From positions 248,001 through 312,000 of the forward strand of contig CACVBU010000964.1 of the NCBI GenBank assembly GCA_902728285.1: DNA of 64,000 nucleotides, in the 5' to 3' direction. This DNA is from Clytia hemisphaerica (lineage: Eukaryota > Cnidaria > Hydrozoa > Leptothecata > Clytiidae). This document shows positions 60,862 through 64,000 of the stretch, one piece after another (positions within the stretch are counted from its first letter, which is position 1; each line of letters starts with the position of its first letter). Under the pieces are notes generated by a model. That model saw nothing but the letters and a program-made list of their open reading frames with translations. It had not been told where the DNA came from and searched no databases. Made by a program: the position numbers and the translations under genes.

Positions 60862-61103
60862 GAGGAGCCCCCCCCCTGCGGCACCCCTTATCACGCCATC
60901 AAGCAAAATTTTTTCTCTATCACGCATCACGAAAATCGCTGGAGGTTTGTCATCACGCAAAAAATAGCGAAAAATAGCCCAAATCACGCATCACGCCAAA
61001 ATCTTGATCACGCCATCACGCCGACAAAAATCTCTAATCACGCTATATATCACGTAAGAAAAAAGCCCCAATCACGCCATCACGCAAACCGCTGGGGGCC
61101 TCT
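60862..61103. mobile_element. C/G-tract element with amplified 'atcacgcc' word
   Basis: The left end gaggagcccccccctgcgg is mirrored by ccgctgggggcctc. The interior is almost wholly atcacgcc, catcacgc and aatcacgc with short A-rich spacers. It abuts the 3' side of the Merlin-like transposase and may have displaced its last exon. A related copy lies at 63028-63180. Confidence 0.65.
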
Positions 61104-61330
61104 AGCAGAGCAAGAAAAGAACTAGGAAACCTTGTTAGTATTGGTAAGTTACAGAGAAATATGTCTTCGAAAACTAAAAGACCTTTCCTTTCGGAAGCAG
61201 GTCGTAATATTGTACATTGAAATAATTTTACAAATAATGACCATTGAAAATATAATTGGATAAGCAAGTTATAACAGGAAAACGAAAAGAAAGTAGATAT
61301 ATACACCCTCTTTAGAGCTATTAGACTTAC

Positions 61331-62492
61331 CTGTGTGTGAGCACCTGTGACAGGGTCAACAAAATGATACGTATGATTCACGGTGTTGTGCTGAATGCAG
61401 TTTGGCACAAACTGTTGTAAACGATTGTAGGCGCGCCATTCATCACTATGAATAACACTGTTAGGATTTAAAACTCGATTAATGATACCAACCAAAGTCG
61501 GACGGTTTCTCCTATTGACGATTTCCATATATCCTTTTGCTGGAGTAAATCTTGTATCTACTAGCCCAAAAACCCAAACTGGTTGTGCCCGTCTTCCTCG
61601 ACCTCCCTGTAAAAAAAAGCTAAAGCTACTCACTAACCATTCTCCTAATCAAAGAGCGATTTAAAATATGCATCACATTCTATGCCTCTTTTTAGAACAT
61701 TGAGGTAGTAAATTTGAATTAGCAAATAGTAAATGAGATCATCAAGAGCTTTCTAAAATCTAGGAAACGTTTTTATAGTACAGTTGAATCCCGATAAGTA
61801 GTAGCTTAACTGGGCCGAGAAAAAGGTGGTACTACTTAGCTGAGTACTACTTATCCGTGGTACTACTTATCGGGATTCAACTGTATTTATAATCCAGCTA
61901 AAATCAACATACTCTTTGAGCATGTTGGAATTGACTTTCGTCAATCTGTACAACAAAGTTTATACCACCACCACCAGAGTAATTGGGTTTCTTTGCAGCT
62001 CCCGAGTGCATATTCCTCTTAATTTCTGAAACATTTTGATCACATGCTCTTTTAGGATACCGACTATATTTGTAGTTTTGGTCATTGATATCTTACTCGC
62101 CCACAGATAAATAACAAAGAAAAGATCTGGCAGCGAAACTCTTGTCCGAACCCCCCCCCTTAGGAAATTTATTTGAAATTTTAGACCCACCTTAAGGTGA
62201 GGACGTATGAGGTTTTGAATTTTAATAACTCCGCCAACTTTATTTATAATTACTACCATCCCATAAAACCTTCCAAGTATCGAAAGCTGAAAGAAAAATG
62301 AAAGACTCACCATCGATATCCATCACAGCATCCGTCGTTTCGTTCCAATCGCATTGGTAATTGACAACCAGGGCAAGCTTTAATAACACTGATAAGTCCT
62401 TGCCCTTGTAAGAAGTGTATAATGGCAATTTTATCGTTGCCAAATAACAAAGCTCCCCATCTCTGCAAAAAGCGTCTTTGTACAGCAGCCAT
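61331..62492 (-). pseudogene. Merlin-like DNA transposon transposase, spliced, incomplete
   Basis: Minus strand, three exons. Exon A (62311-62492, ATG at 62492) carries the zinc-finger-like N-terminus (KACPGCQLPMRLERN, DGYRW). Exon B (61913 to about 62158) has LPDLFFVIYLWASKISM and, after a one-base frame change near 61975, VVQIDESQF with the first catalytic Asp. Exon C (61331-61606) has GRGRRAQPVWVFGLVD, IHSDEWRAYNRL with the second Asp, and VNHTYHFVDPVTGAHTQ before a donor. This is the DDE domain shared by Merlin and bacterial IS1016/IS1595-type elements. The last exon with the catalytic Glu was not found; a C/G-tract element lies there. The copy is therefore probably inactive. Splice sites GT/AG fit, except that the exon B acceptor lies in a C9 tract and is uncertain. 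Confidence 0.75.
61781..61883. mobile_element. 103-bp pogo-type MITE in a Merlin transposase intron
   Basis: The terminal repeats cagttgaatcccgataagta and tacttatcgggattcaactg are perfect. A TA dinucleotide lies immediately outside each end. The interior repeats gtactacttat. It sits wholly in the intron between exons B and C (61607-61912), so it does not interrupt the coding sequence. Confidence 0.85.
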
Positions 62493-63027
62493 CTCTTCGC
62501 ATTAACAAAAGATCAGACTCGCATTTGAATTTTATTTTGGTGGAAATATATAAATTCCCGACTGCTCTGTCTGATGCCTGGCCGCTTTATTATAGGAAAC
62601 AAATTTTAAAGCCTCTTATCAAAAAGCTTTCGGTTGATAAAAGTCTAGACAATGTATTCTTGTTTTAGAAAGAAATACGAACATTGTTATTTGTGACCTG
62701 CTTAAATAGGAAAACTACTTATTACAAGAATCACTTTTCAGAAAGAAATCTAAAAATATGACTCATAAATTGGACTATGAGCCCCGATAATCAGCCGGAT
62801 TCTTTTCATACTGTAATATTGTCTTATTCTAAAGGCGTGATTTTTTTCGGGGATACGGTAATTTTCAGATCGGATCTTTGCTTCATTTTTGTCAAAGACT
62901 TTCTTCAAATCAAATAAAAGGTAAATAACGATCAACGTGCAAAAATTTGTTTAGAAGACAAGGCATTTTTCACGGTCTTTTTTTATCACTTCGCAAGAAT
63001 ATTCTACTTTAGAAATCTAGACATCAA
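62493..63027. other. Intergenic, no gene recognised
   Basis: AT-rich. Probably includes the 5' flank of the Merlin-like transposase; no matching terminal inverted repeat was found. Confidence 0.4.
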
Positions 63028-63180
63028 AATGAGAGCCCCCCTCCCAGCGGACCTAAAATTCGCGCCATAACGCCAATTTTCTTTCAGATTTCACGCCGTC
63101 ACGCTTGAAAAATTCCATTTCACGATCACGCCAATTCTTTTACCATTTCGCGCCACCATGCCTAGAAAATTTCTTTCATT
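63028..63180. mobile_element. Second C/G-tract element with 'cacgcc' words, one end visible
   Basis: The end gagagcccccctcccagcgg resembles the left end of 60862-61103 and is followed by cgcgcc, cacgcc, cacgatcacgcc and gcgccaccatgcc words. The opposite terminus is not seen; the sequence runs into the inverted minisatellite. Confidence 0.5.
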
Positions 63181-63184
63181 CCAG

Positions 63185-64000
63185 TCCTGACTACGAACTG
63201 AACTAATCATGGGTGGGGTCCTATACGGTCTGACTTGATCTAGGTTGGGGTTCTGGCTACGAACTGAACTGATCCTGTGTGGGGTTCTGGCTACGAAATG
63301 AACTGATCATGGGTGGGGTTCTGGCTACGAGCTGAACTGATCTTGTGTGCGGTTCAGGCTACGTACTGAACTGATCATGGGTGGGGTTGTGGCTACGAAC
63401 TGAACTGATCTTGGGTGGGGTTCTGGCTACGAGCTGAACTGATCCTGTGTGGGGTTCTGGCTACGAACTGAACTGATCATGGGTGGGGTTCTGGCTACGA
63501 ACCGAACTAATCTTGGATGGGGTTCTGGCTACGAACTGAACTGATCCTGTGTGGGGTTCTGGCTACGAACTAAACTGATCATGGGTGGGTTTCTGGCTAC
63601 GAACTGAACTGATCTTGGGTGGGGTTCTGGCTACGAACTGAACTGATCATGGGTGGGGTTCTGGCTACGAACTGAACTGATCCTGTGAGGGGTTCTGGCT
63701 ACGAAATGAACTGATCCTGTGTGGGGTTCAGGCTACGTACTGAACTGATCATGGGTGGAGCTGTGGCCACGAACTGAACTGATCTTGGGTGGGGTTCTGG
63801 CTACGAGCTGAACTGATCCTGTGAGGGGTTCTGGCCACGAAATGAACTGATCATGGGTGGGTTCTGGCTACGAGCTGAACTGATCTTGTGTGGGGTCCAG
63901 GCTACGTACTGAACTGATCATGGGTGGGGTTGTGGCTACGAACTGAACTGATCTTGGGTGGGGTTCTGGCTACGAGCTGAACTGATCCTGTGTGGGGTTC
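63185..64000 (-). repeat. 34-bp minisatellite, inverted copy, about 24 units, cut by window end
   Basis: The plus strand reads ggttctggctacgaactgaa then ctgatcatgggtgg, the reverse complement of the 56954-58369 array unit. Variants (gagctg, gtgtgggg, cttgggtg) match variant units of the first array. It continues beyond the window. Confidence 0.95.

Overview
The window is AT-rich eukaryotic DNA from an invertebrate animal. It has long introns with GT/AG borders, a mitochondrial ribosomal protein gene, a cobalamin-trafficking gene, APE-type non-LTR retrotransposons, a Merlin-like DNA transposon and very many short inverted-repeat elements. The phylum cannot be fixed from sequence alone; a cnidarian, mollusc or other non-vertebrate metazoan fits.

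Conventional genes are few. MRPL12 lies on the minus strand in four exons (810-3197). MMADHC, the cblD cobalamin trafficking protein, has a single coding exon on the plus strand (20166-21014). A possible three-exon microprotein gene of 34 codons follows (22095-22736). A three-exon gene (26369-34938, with a 6.6 kb first intron) encodes a signal peptide, a FAM3/ILEI-like extracellular domain, one membrane helix and a 300-residue cytoplasmic tail with PPxY and PDZ-ligand motifs; I have not seen this architecture described.

Most of the rest is mobile or repetitive. Region 3.9-7.7 kb holds a decayed CR1-like fragment and a nearly intact RTE-like copy. Region 8.7-9.7 kb holds an intact LINE-ORF1-like protein with no reverse transcriptase. 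Region 10-20 kb is a patchwork of inverted-repeat elements, a tRNA-derived SINE, a 22-bp minisatellite and dispersed repeats. Region 36.8-41.1 kb is a CR1/L2-like retrotransposon with an N-terminal 2A ribosome-skipping motif. Region 41.3-47.9 kb carries a 1.8 kb inverted-repeat element, a 1.6 kb foldback element with another element nested in it, and a SINE. Region 48.6-55.0 kb is a 30-bp satellite with about 1.24 kb higher-order periodicity. Regions 57.0-58.3 kb and 63.2-64.0 kb are the same 34-bp minisatellite in opposite orientations, and between them lie two hairpin elements, a Merlin-like transposase and G/C-tract elements.

The most unusual theme is a set of short inverted-repeat elements, each with its own 8-12 bp word amplified inside it (1989-2381, 14094-14348, 14408-15772, 16422-16962, 19808-20111, 44689-45031, 46818-47244, 60862-61103, 63028-63180). 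All calls were made by eye; no alignment or database search was run.
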